A stretch of 64,000 bases of DNA from Eukaryota sp. TZLM1-RC (GCA_040285825.1 JAUPSS010000004.1:5339658-5403657), one strand, 5' to 3'; numbered from the stretch's first letter, positions 51,849 to 62,230 are shown. Numbers and translations: made by a program. Notes: a model not told the origin generated them from the sequence alone.

Positions 51849-52465
51849 CAGCAACTTTTATAGATTTTTCCAACTTTGTGGTTGCCAAACTTCGGCAAGT
51901 TTTTTTGACAATTGACTTTTACAGTCTTGACTTGTGGAGCATTCATAAAATGCAAGCTTTTATTCACAAGCAAAAGGCTGAAAGCTGGTTGTTAAAAAGC
52001 CTTGTTCAGCAGTTTGGCAACCCAAAAAACACTTTAATACTAATGGGTGATTATGGTAAAAAAGGTTTTAAAAATTTGAAACATCAGAGACCTACTCGAG
52101 GCATTGGATGGATTCAATTTCTGAAAAGAAATGGATTTGAAGTATTGATGATCAAAGAAGCTTTCACTTCAGCAAAATGTCCTGTTTGTTTTGAAAAGGT
52201 TGCTACGTTTTTGAGAGTAACAAATCCCAGAGTGTATAGAAGAGAAATGACTCCTGTTACTACATGAAATGGTTTATTAGCTTGTAATAGCGAGAGTTGC
52301 AAACTCAGTAACAAAGGCTCAACAAAGCTCTTCAATAGAAATAAGCTGGCTTGTCTGAATATGTTTGCAATTGCTGAAGCCAGAATGAGTGGTAATGAAA
52401 GGCCTCAGTATCTATGTAGTAGATAGTTTTTGTAATTATTCCACACGAAAATTGATCGTGTATTT

Positions 52466-55400
52466 ATGGGAATTTCCCACATAACTGTTGTTTCAATGTC
52501 GAATCGATTTAAACCGTCATCACCTGTCTCCTTTCTAGTAACAGGAGGATGTTGTGCACTACTTACAGGTGATTCTTCAATTGTGCCGCTTCAGTATTCT
52601 GCCTCACATAACCAACGTAAGATACATCTCACTCAACATTTTCATGTTGTTGAAACAGAGGATCTCATGTATATTGCTCTCCAACAATGTTGTTTCGGAG
52701 GATCCTTTGTTTGCGACCCCGTTCCTCTCCCCAGCCTCTCATCTCTCAAGATTTCCACGTTTGCCAGTACGAAACAACACCTTTACGCTATTTCATCTGA
52801 CAACATTCTCCATAAGATCGATCTTCTTGCACTGACCTCGTCCGAGTTTTCTCTCCCGTTCAAGCCAAGACAAATGGAGGTAGCTAACGACAAGATATCT
52901 CTCGTCTCAACCGAAGGAGAACTCTATTCTCTCAATGCCAGCAATGGTGAAGTCACACATGAATCCATGAATGATATTGATAATTTTGCTCTTGGTGCCG
53001 ATTGCTCGCTGTTTTCTTCTTTTGATCGGAAACTACACGCGATTGATATGACTGACAACCAATCAACCCCAATCACCGATATTAATGACGTGACTCATGT
53101 TTCTATTTCTGGTAACAATGGAATTTGTGCCACGGATTCCCATGTCTATGTGCTTACTTTATCCAAAACTGAGGTAATTACCCCCAAGATACTGTTTTCT
53201 TGTCCAGTTACTGACTTTACTGACCCTATTTCCAATGTTTATGTCACTCCATCTGGTTTTTATGTAGTTTGTCCTAATACTGTTTTCTTTGCTGAATTGC
53301 CAAATGAATCCTCTGATGAGACTTACAATTTCCAAAAATTACTAGTATTTGACGACAACAATGAAGCTCATTTGGTAACTAAACAAGATATCGCTCAAGA
53401 AAGTTTTGTTGTTGATGAAGAGCAAACAAAGACCAATGAATCACAAAATCCAACACAAAATCAAGAATCTCTCAATACCACTTCAGTTGATAACATTACT
53501 CTCCAAAGTGCGTACGACTCAGATTCTTCATCCATAAATTCAAATTCAGCCAAGGAGTCTGAAGATGAAGATATTAGTGATTTAAATGGCACTGTTGAAT
53601 CTACTGTTGATTATAGTAGTTTAGGTAATCCTGAATTATGCAATGTTGATCAAAAACATGATGAAAGGAGATTATACTTTGAGAATAAGTTTTCTATTGG
53701 TGAATATCCTATCTTTGCTGTGAATAATGTTTGTTTTGTTTTTGATGAACACAGAAGGAGAAAAATCTCAGTCAACTGCGGCGATATTGACAAAATTTTT
53801 ACTTCACACGTTGGTCCTTTTTTCAAATCCTCAGATGGTAAATATTTTGCCGTAGATTGTGAAGATATTGATGATATGGAAGTTCAAGAACTCAAGGGTC
53901 TTGATAATCTTGACATTATTGCATTTACACCTTTTCCTTTAATCTCTGATGGCACTGTTCATGTACCTAAACTTGATGAGGATAGTGAAGAAATTGTTTT
54001 TGTTTCTTTTCCGACACTTGTAAATATTCGTCAAATTTCTGCATGTGATGAGCTGACAGCTTTTGTTACTTTTGATGGTTACGTTTGGTTATGGAATATG
54101 AAGGAGGACGAAATATTCAAACATAAAAATTTAAGACATGTTAGCCAAATTTCGGTGAGCTCTTCTCAAGGCTTGGTTGTTTTAAATGATGGAACTCTTT
54201 TAGGATGGAGTAGTGACGAGGAGTGTGGATTTATGCCTAGTGGTGTTGGCAAAATTCCAATGGAAACTCCTGTAATTATTGATGTTCCACCTATCGAATA
54301 CGTGGCAGTTTCGCGAGATCATGCTATTTGTTTAACAAAAGAAGGAACTGTTTATACTTTTGGTTCTAATAACTATGGTAAATGTGGAGTTAATTCAGAT
54401 GATGATGTTATTACTCCAACTTTATTACCATTTGAAGGTGTTGATCACGTTGCTATTGGTAAAGACAATTCTTATTTTATTAAAGATAATGTGATTTATG
54501 CTTGTGGGGAAGAAGATGGACTTTTACGTAAGTCATTCAGTGATTGCTCTTCATTTAAACAATCTATTTGTTTTTCAAATGGTCTTAAAATGACTAGTCC
54601 TCAGCTACTCAAACAACCATGGGATAATGAAGCTAATGCCAAGTTGATAAAGGAGGCAAGTCACGGCCTCAATAGAATTGCTTTTGGTAATTGGGGGAAT
54701 CTTCTCTATGTTAATAAAGAAGGGAAGCTTTTAGCCAAAGGTGACAATAGCAACGATGTTCTTGGAATATGTAAGGAATCTGAAGATTCTTTTACTCAGG
54801 TCATTAATGGTAATGATGTAACTGATGTATTTATGGCTGGTAGAGCTACTTTTTTCAAAACCCAAAGTGGTCGAGTTTTTGCTTGTGGAGATGGAGAAAA
54901 ATTAGCAATTCCAAGTACAAGGAATGAAGATGGAGAGTATATCACGAAAATCCAAGTAGCTATTCCTTATGAGGAAGTAAATAATGCCAAGTTCTTCTGT
55001 GGTGATAGGAGAAATATTGCTGTACTATTTCAAGATGGTAAAAGTGGAATTCTAGTGGAAGAAAAAGGACTTTTGTATCCCAAAGTAGTTTGTAACTCTC
55101 CCAATGCCATGATTACTTCTAATAATGACTCTGAATGGTTTGTAAAAGAAGACGGTACTGTCTATAGAGCTTCCCCTAAATTACGAAGAATAGTTGGTCT
55201 TTCTAATGTTGTTATGCTTTCAGTGAGTGATTACCACGGGCTAGCCCTACTTAATGATGGTAATGTTGTGGCTTGGGGTCGTTGTTGTTATGATTCTGAT
55301 TCAGCAGTAGAAGAAGTTGATTTGAATTTTGAATTTGTAAGTACTCCTTCTTGCTTCACTTCTGAAGATGAAAATGGGTTTGGTAGTAATTACTTATTCA

Positions 55401-58400
55401 AAATAATCCCTAATTTACCCAAAGTTAAAGCAATTGCTGCTGGAAATTATTATTCTTTGTTTGTAACTGAAGAAGGCAAAGTTTTAGTTATTGGTGATAA
55501 TGATAAAGGTCAATTAGGTCTTGGAGAAGTGGAAAAAGCTGAGGTTTTAACTGAAATTCCAAATATTGAGAATGTTTCTGGGGTGAAGGCATTTGAGGAT
55601 TCTGCTGTTTTAGTTTCTAATGGAGAACTCTATATTTCTGGTGAACTTGGTAAGTTTTTCTTTGGTGAACCTTGTACAACTTTTACCAAAATTCCAGAGG
55701 TAAAGTACACTCCTTGTTTGGATTATTCAAAACTTGGTTTTGTTGAACCAATTGATATCGACTATTCTAAAGACGAAACTAGAATTAACTATTTGAATAG
55801 AATCCGCACTGACGATGAATTAGCTGATATAATTGTTGTCAATGAAAATGAGTTTGTTTTTAATCATGATTCCAATCACGGAAAGATGACTTTGACATTC
55901 CCAAATATTCAGCGATTATTCGCCATAGAAGATCTTCCTGTTGTATGCACCAAAGACTTGACCTATTACATTATTGATTCTGATTATAAAGATCCTGAAG
56001 AAGTTTATCATAGTATAAAGGGGTTGGATTCAATTGAGATGAAACATTTTGTACTTTCAGAAGAATTTTTCTTTGGTCTTGACACCAATGGTAATCTGTA
56101 TTTGATCAATGAAGACTTGGAAGCGGACGAGTTTACTCGATTGAAAAATGTTCGTCAGATTTCGCTTTTTAAATCATCAGCAGCCTTTGTTACTTTTGAT
56201 GGTTTACTTTGGTTATGGGATAAAGATAGTTATGGTGCTACTAATGGTCAATTAATTCGTCATCCATGCTTACTTAACGTAAAGCAAGCTGCTATTGGTG
56301 AGTTAGATTATTATCACCACCTTCATTTAGTGGTTTTAAATGATGGAACCTTACTTGGCTGGGGTAATACAAAACTTCTTGGTTTTGGTGATCATGATTC
56401 AGATAAAATCCCAATGGAAACTCCTGTAATTATTGATGTTCCACCTATTGAATACGTGGCAGTTTCGGGAGATCATGCTATTTGTTTAACAAAAGAAGGA
56501 ACTGTTTATACTTTTGGTTCTAATAACTATGGTAAATGTGGAGTGGATTCAGATGATGAGGTTATTCCTCCAACTTTATTATCGTTTGAAGGTGTTGATC
56601 ACGTTGCCATTAGTGAAAACAATTCTTATTTTATTAAAGATGATGTGATTTATGCTTGTGGTAAGTGTAACGGAATCTTCGCGAAAACCTTACCTCTTCA
56701 TCAATTCAAACCAACTATTTCCTTGTTAACTGGGGTAAAGTCAAGACCACTAGCAAAACCTTTAACAGATTGGTCAGTTGAAGACAATTCCTTGGTGTTG
56801 AAGAATGCTATGCAGAATCTTGGCAGAATTGCTCAATATGGTGATAGATTGGTTTATGTCAATAATGAAGGTATCGTTATTGGTACCGGAAGTAATCATT
56901 CTTATCAATTAGGATTGGGCCACTCTGATGCCGTTTCTGAGTTTGTTCAAATTCCATTGTTGAGTTCTATTCAAAGTCTGTATCTATCTAAAAATTTTTC
57001 TCTTTTTCAATCTTTAGAAGGTGAAGTTTATGGATGTGGACGTTATCTCGATGCATTTGAAAGCTTAACTGATGAGGTGATCATTGATGGTTCTCAGAAA
57101 TTTGTTATGATTCTTGGTAATCTGGGTTTCATTAATGGAGTTTTTAATGACTTTTCTAAATCTGTCTTGCTTTTGAATGGTACCGCAACGTTGCATGAGA
57201 AGGGTTTTGAACCAATCACATTACTCTCAGATGTTGTTCAAATGGTAGTTTCTGACATTAACAGTTTTTGGTTGCTCACTTCTAGTGGTAATGTTTACCG
57301 CTATTTTAGATCTCTCAAACGTATTATTGGTTTGTCTAGAGTTGTTCTACTTTCCGTTAGTAAAACTCATGGTCTTGCTTTACTTGATGATGGAAGTGTG
57401 GTTTCTTGGGGTAAGGCTACTTTCAATGCTCTTGGTTATGACTTTGATGACGTTCCTGATGACGTTTACTTGGATGATGGAGATGGCAGTGTTCCAGAGT
57501 ATTCAGACAGTGAGGATGAATTTGGGTTCTCCACTCATGAAACTTTCCATTACAAAATAATCCCTAATTTACCCAAAGTTAAAGCAATTGCTACTGGAAA
57601 TTATTATTCTTTGTTTGTAACTGAAGAAGGCAAAGTTTTAGTTATTGGTGATAATGATAAAGGTCAAATAGGTCTTGGAGAAGTGGAAAAAGCTGAGGTT
57701 TTAACCGAAATTCCAAATATTGAGAATGTTTCTGGGGTGAAGGCATTTGAGGATTCTTCTGTTTTAGTTTCTAATGCAGAACTCTATATTTCTGGTGAAC
57801 TTGGTAAGTTTTTCTTTGGTGAACCTTGTACTACTTTTACCAAAATTCCAGAGGTAAAGTACACTCCTTGTTTGGATTATTCAAAGCTTGGTTTTGTTGA
57901 ACCAAATGATATCGACTATTCTAAAGACGAAACTAGAATTAACTATTTGAATAGAATCCGCTCATTAGGATCTTGGGAGTTCTACTTCTTAGATTCCAAA
58001 CAAAATTATTGTAAACGTCATTCAGGTACTATTGTTGGATTTCCTTTGGGTGATGATGTTGTTGAGATTTACATGGTGGAAGTCTGTCCCATCATTTGTA
58101 ATTCTAAAGGACAATATTTCATTATTAATAATGCTGATAAATCTGAACGTCATCATATTTCTGGATTGGATAATGTAAAGGTAAAGTACTTCTGCCGTTA
58201 TGGTAGTCTATTCAATGAATTTAGTGAAGTTCTTGCTTTAACTACTGAAGGTAATGTTTATATCATTAAACTTTCTAGAAGGACATCGATTCCTACTGGT
58301 GAAGCCCAATTATTGTCAGAAATTTCAAATGTAAGGCAAATGACTTTTGCATCTGGATTTTGTACATTTGTTACTTTTGATGGTTCTCTTTATTATTGGA

Positions 58401-60664
58401 ATCGAAATGACTCTGATGCCAGTCTTGTTCGCCATCCCACATTACGCAATGTTAAACAGGTTGCAATTGGAACAATATCTCATTTGACTGAATCAATATT
58501 TGTGGTTTTAAATGATGGAACTTTGCTAGGTTCAGGAAGGAAGTGTTATCTTGGTTTTGGTGATCATAAATCAGATGAAATTCCAATGGAAACTCCTGTA
58601 ATTATTGATGTTCCACCTATTGAATACGTGGCAGTTTCGCGAGATCATGCTATTTGTTTAACCAAAGAAGGAACTGTTTATACTTTTGGTTCTAATAACT
58701 ATGGTAAATGTGGAGTGAATTCAGATGATGAGGTTATTACTCCAACTTTACTACCATTTGAAGGTGTTGATCACGTTGCTACTGGTGAAGACTGCACTTT
58801 CCTGATTAAAGATGATCAACTTTATCGATGTGGTATGCATAATGATTCTCTTTGTGGAGATTCATCTGGCTTTGTTCCAGTTGCTTCTTTCAAGTATGGG
58901 TGCGCGTTAAAGGATTTAGATAAAGCGATTGAAGAGTATGAAAAGAAAGAATGTATTGTTGAAGAGCAGGAAGGTAATCAGCACAATGTTGAAGAAGTAA
59001 CCAAGGAAGTTGAAGTTGATCAAGAAGAATCCACTGAGCAAGTCGAAACTCAACCAGCAGTTGATGATTCAGTAACCAAGGAAGTTGAAGTTGATCAAGA
59101 AGAATCCACTGAGCAAGTTGAAACTCAACCAACAGTTGATGATTCAGTAACCAAGGAAGTTGAAGTTGATCAAGAAGAATCCATTGAGCAAGTCGAAACT
59201 CAACCAACAGTTGATGATTCAGTAACCAAGGAAGTTGAAGTTGATCAAGAAGAATCCATTGAGCAAGTCGAAACTCAACCAGCAGTTGATGATTCAGTAA
59301 CCAAGGAAGTTGAAGTTGATCAAGAAAAATCCACTGAGCAAGTCGAAACTCAACCAACAGTTGATGATTCAGTAACCAAGGCAGTTGAAGTTGATCAAGA
59401 AGAATCCACTGAGCAAGTCGAAACTCAACCAGCAGTTGATGATTCAGTAACCAAGGAAGTTGAAGTTGATCAAGAAGAATCCACTGAGCAAGTCGAAACT
59501 CAACCAGCAGTTGATGATTCAGTAACCAAGGAAGTTGAAGTTGATCAAGAAGAATCCACTGAGCAAGTTGAAACTCAACCAACAGTTGATGATTCAGTAA
59601 CCAAGGAAGTTGAAGTTGATCAAGAAGAATCCATTGAGCAAGTCGAAACTCAACCAACAGTTGATGATTCAGTAACCAAGGCAGTTGAAGTTGATCAAGA
59701 AGAATCCACTGAGCAAGTCGAAACTCAACCAGCAGTTGATGATTCAGTAACCAAGGAAGTTGAAGTTGATCAAGAAGAATCCACTGAGCAAGTCGAAACT
59801 CAACCAGCAGTTGATGATTCAGTAACCAAGGAAGTTGAAGTTGATCAAGAAGAATCCACTGAGCAAGTCGAAACTCAACCAGCAGTTGATGATTCAGTAA
59901 CCAAGGAAGTTGAAGTTGATCAAGAAGAATCCATTGAGCAAGTCGAAACTCAACCAGCAGTTGATGATTCAGTAACCAAGGTAGTTGAAGTTGATCAAGA
60001 AGAATCCACTGAGCAAGTCGAAACTCAACCAGCAGTTGATGATTCAGTAACCAAGGAAGTTGAAGTTGATCAAGAAGAATCCATTGAGCAAGTCGAAACT
60101 CAACCAGCAGTTGATGATTCAGTAACCAAGGAAGTTGAAGTTGATCAAGAAGAATCCACTGAGCAAGTTGAAACTCAACCAACAGTTGATGATTCAGTAA
60201 CCAAGGCAGTTGAAGTTGATCAAGAAGAATCCACTGAGCAAGTTGAAACTCCTGTTGTTATCTCTACCAAAGGTGACAATTTTGAAACGGTAGTGAAGAG
60301 TCCTCTCAGCAGTGTTCAGAGTCAGCTTCCTTTAGATATTTGCCATCAAGGCTATCTTACCAAACAAGGTGGCTTCTTTAAAACGTGGAAAAGAAGATGG
60401 TTCGTTCTCAAGGAGTGTACCCTCAGTTATTACGCTGACCCTTTTGATACCAATGCTAAAAAGCGTTTAGTGATTGAAAAAGATTCTATTGTTAAGGAGC
60501 TCAGCTTAACCCAGTATAAGTCACTCAAATTCCAAAAAGCTAGATCGCTTTATCTAGTTTTCCAATCACAACCTGGTCAGCGAGAGTTTTATTTACTGGC
60601 ATCTTCCAGAGAAGAGCGTGATTACTGGATAGACAGAATTAGTGCAGCTATTCCAACTATTTAG
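52466..60664 (+). CDS. Giant RCC1-repeat protein with 25-residue repeats and a PH domain
   Basis: 2,732 codons, uninterrupted. ATG 52466, with 52496 (MSNRFKPSSP) an alternative start. Many RCC1 units: HAICLTKEGTVYTFGSNNYGKCG, HGLALLDDGSVVSWG, YYSLFVTEEGKVLVIGDNDKGQLGLG. Large blocks are duplicated: one of about 85 residues occurs three times (54258, 56410, 58582), another of about 135 residues twice (55396, 57552). An acidic region at 53400-53600 lacks RCC1 units. Near the C-terminus are 16-17 units of an acidic 25-residue repeat, then a PH domain (HQGYLTKQGGFFKTWKRRWFVLKECTLSYY...DYWIDRISAAI). A PH domain suggests membrane-lipid binding, so it may be a peripheral scaffold. Stop TAG. Confidence 0.92.
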   Translation: MGISHITVVSMSNRFKPSSPVSFLVTGGCCALLTGDSSIVPLQYSASHNQRKIHLTQHFHVVETEDLMYIALQQCCFGGSFVCDPVPLPSLSSLKISTFASTKQHLYAISSDNILHKIDLLALTSSEFSLPFKPRQMEVANDKISLVSTEGELYSLNASNGEVTHESMNDIDNFALGADCSLFSSFDRKLHAIDMTDNQSTPITDINDVTHVSISGNNGICATDSHVYVLTLSKTEVITPKILFSCPVTDFTDPISNVYVTPSGFYVVCPNTVFFAELPNESSDETYNFQKLLVFDDNNEAHLVTKQDIAQESFVVDEEQTKTNESQNPTQNQESLNTTSVDNITLQSAYDSDSSSINSNSAKESEDEDISDLNGTVESTVDYSSLGNPELCNVDQKHDERRLYFENKFSIGEYPIFAVNNVCFVFDEHRRRKISVNCGDIDKIFTSHVGPFFKSSDGKYFAVDCEDIDDMEVQELKGLDNLDIIAFTPFPLISDGTVHVPKLDEDSEEIVFVSFPTLVNIRQISACDELTAFVTFDGYVWLWNMKEDEIFKHKNLRHVSQISVSSSQGLVVLNDGTLLGWSSDEECGFMPSGVGKIPMETPVIIDVPPIEYVAVSRDHAICLTKEGTVYTFGSNNYGKCGVNSDDDVITPTLLPFEGVDHVAIGKDNSYFIKDNVIYACGEEDGLLRKSFSDCSSFKQSICFSNGLKMTSPQLLKQPWDNEANAKLIKEASHGLNRIAFGNWGNLLYVNKEGKLLAKGDNSNDVLGICKESEDSFTQVINGNDVTDVFMAGRATFFKTQSGRVFACGDGEKLAIPSTRNEDGEYITKIQVAIPYEEVNNAKFFCGDRRNIAVLFQDGKSGILVEEKGLLYPKVVCNSPNAMITSNNDSEWFVKEDGTVYRASPKLRRIVGLSNVVMLSVSDYHGLALLNDGNVVAWGRCCYDSDSAVEEVDLNFEFVSTPSCFTSEDENGFGSNYLFKIIPNLPKVKAIAAGNYYSLFVTEEGKVLVIGDNDKGQLGLGEVEKAEVLTEIPNIENVSGVKAFEDSAVLVSNGELYISGELGKFFFGEPCTTFTKIPEVKYTPCLDYSKLGFVEPIDIDYSKDETRINYLNRIRTDDELADIIVVNENEFVFNHDSNHGKMTLTFPNIQRLFAIEDLPVVCTKDLTYYIIDSDYKDPEEVYHSIKGLDSIEMKHFVLSEEFFFGLDTNGNLYLINEDLEADEFTRLKNVRQISLFKSSAAFVTFDGLLWLWDKDSYGATNGQLIRHPCLLNVKQAAIGELDYYHHLHLVVLNDGTLLGWGNTKLLGFGDHDSDKIPMETPVIIDVPPIEYVAVSGDHAICLTKEGTVYTFGSNNYGKCGVDSDDEVIPPTLLSFEGVDHVAISENNSYFIKDDVIYACGKCNGIFAKTLPLHQFKPTISLLTGVKSRPLAKPLTDWSVEDNSLVLKNAMQNLGRIAQYGDRLVYVNNEGIVIGTGSNHSYQLGLGHSDAVSEFVQIPLLSSIQSLYLSKNFSLFQSLEGEVYGCGRYLDAFESLTDEVIIDGSQKFVMILGNLGFINGVFNDFSKSVLLLNGTATLHEKGFEPITLLSDVVQMVVSDINSFWLLTSSGNVYRYFRSLKRIIGLSRVVLLSVSKTHGLALLDDGSVVSWGKATFNALGYDFDDVPDDVYLDDGDGSVPEYSDSEDEFGFSTHETFHYKIIPNLPKVKAIATGNYYSLFVTEEGKVLVIGDNDKGQIGLGEVEKAEVLTEIPNIENVSGVKAFEDSSVLVSNAELYISGELGKFFFGEPCTTFTKIPEVKYTPCLDYSKLGFVEPNDIDYSKDETRINYLNRIRSLGSWEFYFLDSKQNYCKRHSGTIVGFPLGDDVVEIYMVEVCPIICNSKGQYFIINNADKSERHHISGLDNVKVKYFCRYGSLFNEFSEVLALTTEGNVYIIKLSRRTSIPTGEAQLLSEISNVRQMTFASGFCTFVTFDGSLYYWNRNDSDASLVRHPTLRNVKQVAIGTISHLTESIFVVLNDGTLLGSGRKCYLGFGDHKSDEIPMETPVIIDVPPIEYVAVSRDHAICLTKEGTVYTFGSNNYGKCGVNSDDEVITPTLLPFEGVDHVATGEDCTFLIKDDQLYRCGMHNDSLCGDSSGFVPVASFKYGCALKDLDKAIEEYEKKECIVEEQEGNQHNVEEVTKEVEVDQEESTEQVETQPAVDDSVTKEVEVDQEESTEQVETQPTVDDSVTKEVEVDQEESIEQVETQPTVDDSVTKEVEVDQEESIEQVETQPAVDDSVTKEVEVDQEKSTEQVETQPTVDDSVTKAVEVDQEESTEQVETQPAVDDSVTKEVEVDQEESTEQVETQPAVDDSVTKEVEVDQEESTEQVETQPTVDDSVTKEVEVDQEESIEQVETQPTVDDSVTKAVEVDQEESTEQVETQPAVDDSVTKEVEVDQEESTEQVETQPAVDDSVTKEVEVDQEESTEQVETQPAVDDSVTKEVEVDQEESIEQVETQPAVDDSVTKVVEVDQEESTEQVETQPAVDDSVTKEVEVDQEESIEQVETQPAVDDSVTKEVEVDQEESTEQVETQPTVDDSVTKAVEVDQEESTEQVETPVVISTKGDNFETVVKSPLSSVQSQLPLDICHQGYLTKQGGFFKTWKRRWFVLKECTLSYYADPFDTNAKKRLVIEKDSIVKELSLTQYKSLKFQKARSLYLVFQSQPGQREFYLLASSREERDYWIDRISAAIPTI
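59000..60250 (+). repeat. 75-bp in-frame tandem repeat, 16 full units plus one partial
   Basis: Each unit encodes 25 residues (VTKEVEVDQEES.. then TEQVETQPAVDDS). Variation between units is confined to a few positions: E/A/V after VTK, T/I after EES, A/T before VDDS, and one K. This indicates recent homogenisation by unequal exchange. It also opens a 430-codon frame on the minus strand, an artefact of the repeat. Confidence 0.97.
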
Positions 60665-60754
60665 TCCAATTATTTGTAGATTTATTGTGTTGTTTTTTTT
60701 TATTTTGTATAAATATTGATTTAGTAGATGGTATGATTAACTGTAAACTGTAAC

Positions 60755-60805
60755 TTCACTGTGTCCCATCCAACTACCGACCGCTTAACTCTCTGTTAAG
60801 GTAGT
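60755..60805 (-). pseudogene. Possible degenerate 5S rRNA remnant
   Basis: TCCCATCCAACTACCGACC followed by GCTTAACT resembles TCCCACCCAACTACTGACC...GCTTAACT of the 5S genes, with an internal deletion. It lies about 300 bp before the array. Confidence 0.35.
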
Positions 60806-61078
60806 ACAAAGCCAAGGATCAACAGCAAGACAACATTTATAAAAAACATTTTTAGTTACAAAATTGGAAAAACTATTGCTGGAAATCCGTAGCTATCTTT
60901 ACCATTTAAAAATAATTTTAATAGAAAGGATGATGTTGTATTTCTTTCTCTTAATTAATTTTTATCATTACAATTGAAAACAATGATCACATTTAAAAAA
61001 AATTGAATTGCCAATTGAATAAACTTGATCAATTGACAATTTGTTGAAAAACAATTTTCAGCCAACATATTGTTAAAA

Positions 61079-61197
61079 GGATGCAGCACCCAGTGTTCGC
61101 TGGTGGTCTCCCACCCAACTACTGACCAGGCCTGTGGCCGCTTATCTTCGGAATTCGGAATGGGATCTGGTGCTATAGACCAAGTATGGCCGCATCC
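61079..61197 (-). rRNA. 5S rRNA copy 1
   Basis: 119 nt, starts GGATGCGGCCATACTTGGTC and ends GGGTGCTGCATCC; the two ends pair (helix I). The internal control region is GAAGATAAGC here, where other copies have GAAGTTAAGC. It also has CAGATCCC in place of CGGATCCC. Perhaps the least conserved full copy. Confidence 0.95.
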
Positions 61198-61462
61198 AAT
61201 AGTAAACCGATAGTTGCAAATGTAAACATTAAATGATCACAAACTTCACAAAATTTATTTAAATCTTGACTTTCTTTTGAATCATTAGATTCCATTAATA
61301 AAAACTCATATTTGAATTAATGTCAAAAATGATTCTGTTGTTACAAAACTAGATTAAAACACATTTGTAATTCTTTAAAAATGTGATGTCGCATTGAAGC
61401 ACCACTGCCTAAAATAATCAGAGAATTAAAAACAATAATTGTCAGGCAACCAAATATCAAAA

Positions 61463-61581
61463 GTATGCAGCACCCAGTGTTCGCTGGTGGTCTCCCACCC
61501 AACTACTGACCAGGCCTGTGGCCGCTTAACTTCGGAATTCGGAATGGGATCCGGTGCTATAGACCAAGTATGGCCGCATCC
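61463..61581 (-). rRNA. 5S rRNA copy 2
   Basis: 119 nt with consensus control region AGTTAAGC and GGTCAGTAGTTGGGTGGGAG. The 3' end is GCATAC instead of GCATCC, a mismatch in helix I. Confidence 0.95.
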
Positions 61582-61846
61582 AATAGTAAACCGATAGTTG
61601 CAAATGTAAACATTAAATGATCACAAACTTAACAAAATTTATTAAAATCTTGACTTTCTTTTGAATCATCAGATTCCATTAATAAAAACTCATATTTGAA
61701 TTAATGTCAGAAATGATTCTGTTGTTACAAAACTAGATTAAAATACATTTGTAATTCTTTAAAATTGTAATGTCGCATTGAAGCACCACTGCTTTAAATA
61801 AGCAGAGAATTAAAAACAATAATTGTCAGGCAATCAAATATCAAAA

Positions 61847-61965
61847 GGATGCAGCACCCAGTGTTCGCTGGTGGTCTCCCACCCAACTACTGACCAGGCC
61901 TGTGGCCGCTTAACTTCGGAATTCGGAATGGGATCCGGTGCTATAGACCAAGTATGTCCGCATCC
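61847..61965 (-). rRNA. 5S rRNA copy 3
   Basis: 119 nt. One change near the 5' end (GGATGCGGACATAC instead of GGATGCGGCCATAC). Confidence 0.95.
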
Positions 61966-62230
61966 AATAGTAAAGCGATAGTTGCAAATGTAAACATTAA
62001 ATGATCACAAACTTCACAAAATTTATTAAAATCTTGACTTTCTTTTGAATCATTAGATTCCATTAATAAAAACTCATATTTGAATTAATGTCAGAAATGA
62101 TTCTGTTTTTACAAAATTAGATTATAATACATTTGTAATTCTTCAAAAATGTGATGTCGCATTGAAGCACCACTGCCTAAAATAATCAGAGAATTAAAAA
62201 CAATAATTGTCAGGCAACCAAATATCAAAA

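Larger units (their letters stand above)
48723..52426 (+). pseudogene. Fanzor1-type nuclease with an upstream exonuclease segment, split by a retrotransposon
   Basis: Part 1 (48723-49529): PolB-type 3'-5' exonuclease pieces (HNLIKFDLQVLKNR = Exo II; YGLQDCSLCLKLF = Exo III Y-x3-D), then a Fanzor N-terminus (TFCLKLYLQSRFERNLPLPRI). Part 2 (49537-49938) and part 3 (49956-50949) continue with frame changes: FDFWSNILDLNQPMF, IIHTDGFNIAVEFVRRD, RIVVCDPGKRDLLYFG (RuvC-I Asp). After the insertion (51849-52426): ILMGDYG, GWIQFLKRNGFEVLMIKEAFTSAKCPVC, LLACNSESC and FNRNKLACLNM. The RuvC-III Asp is Asn here. A TGA at 52265-52267 interrupts it. Clearly dead. Known Fanzor1 genes travel on transposons; here the partner is a polymerase-type exonuclease. 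No ATG precedes the first conserved block. Confidence 0.75.

Noticed and set aside
58890-60182. 430-codon minus-strand ORF (LLVEFRLAQWILLDQ repeats)
   Set aside because: It is the antisense of the 75-bp repeat in the RCC1/PH gene. A period divisible by three keeps all frames without stops open.
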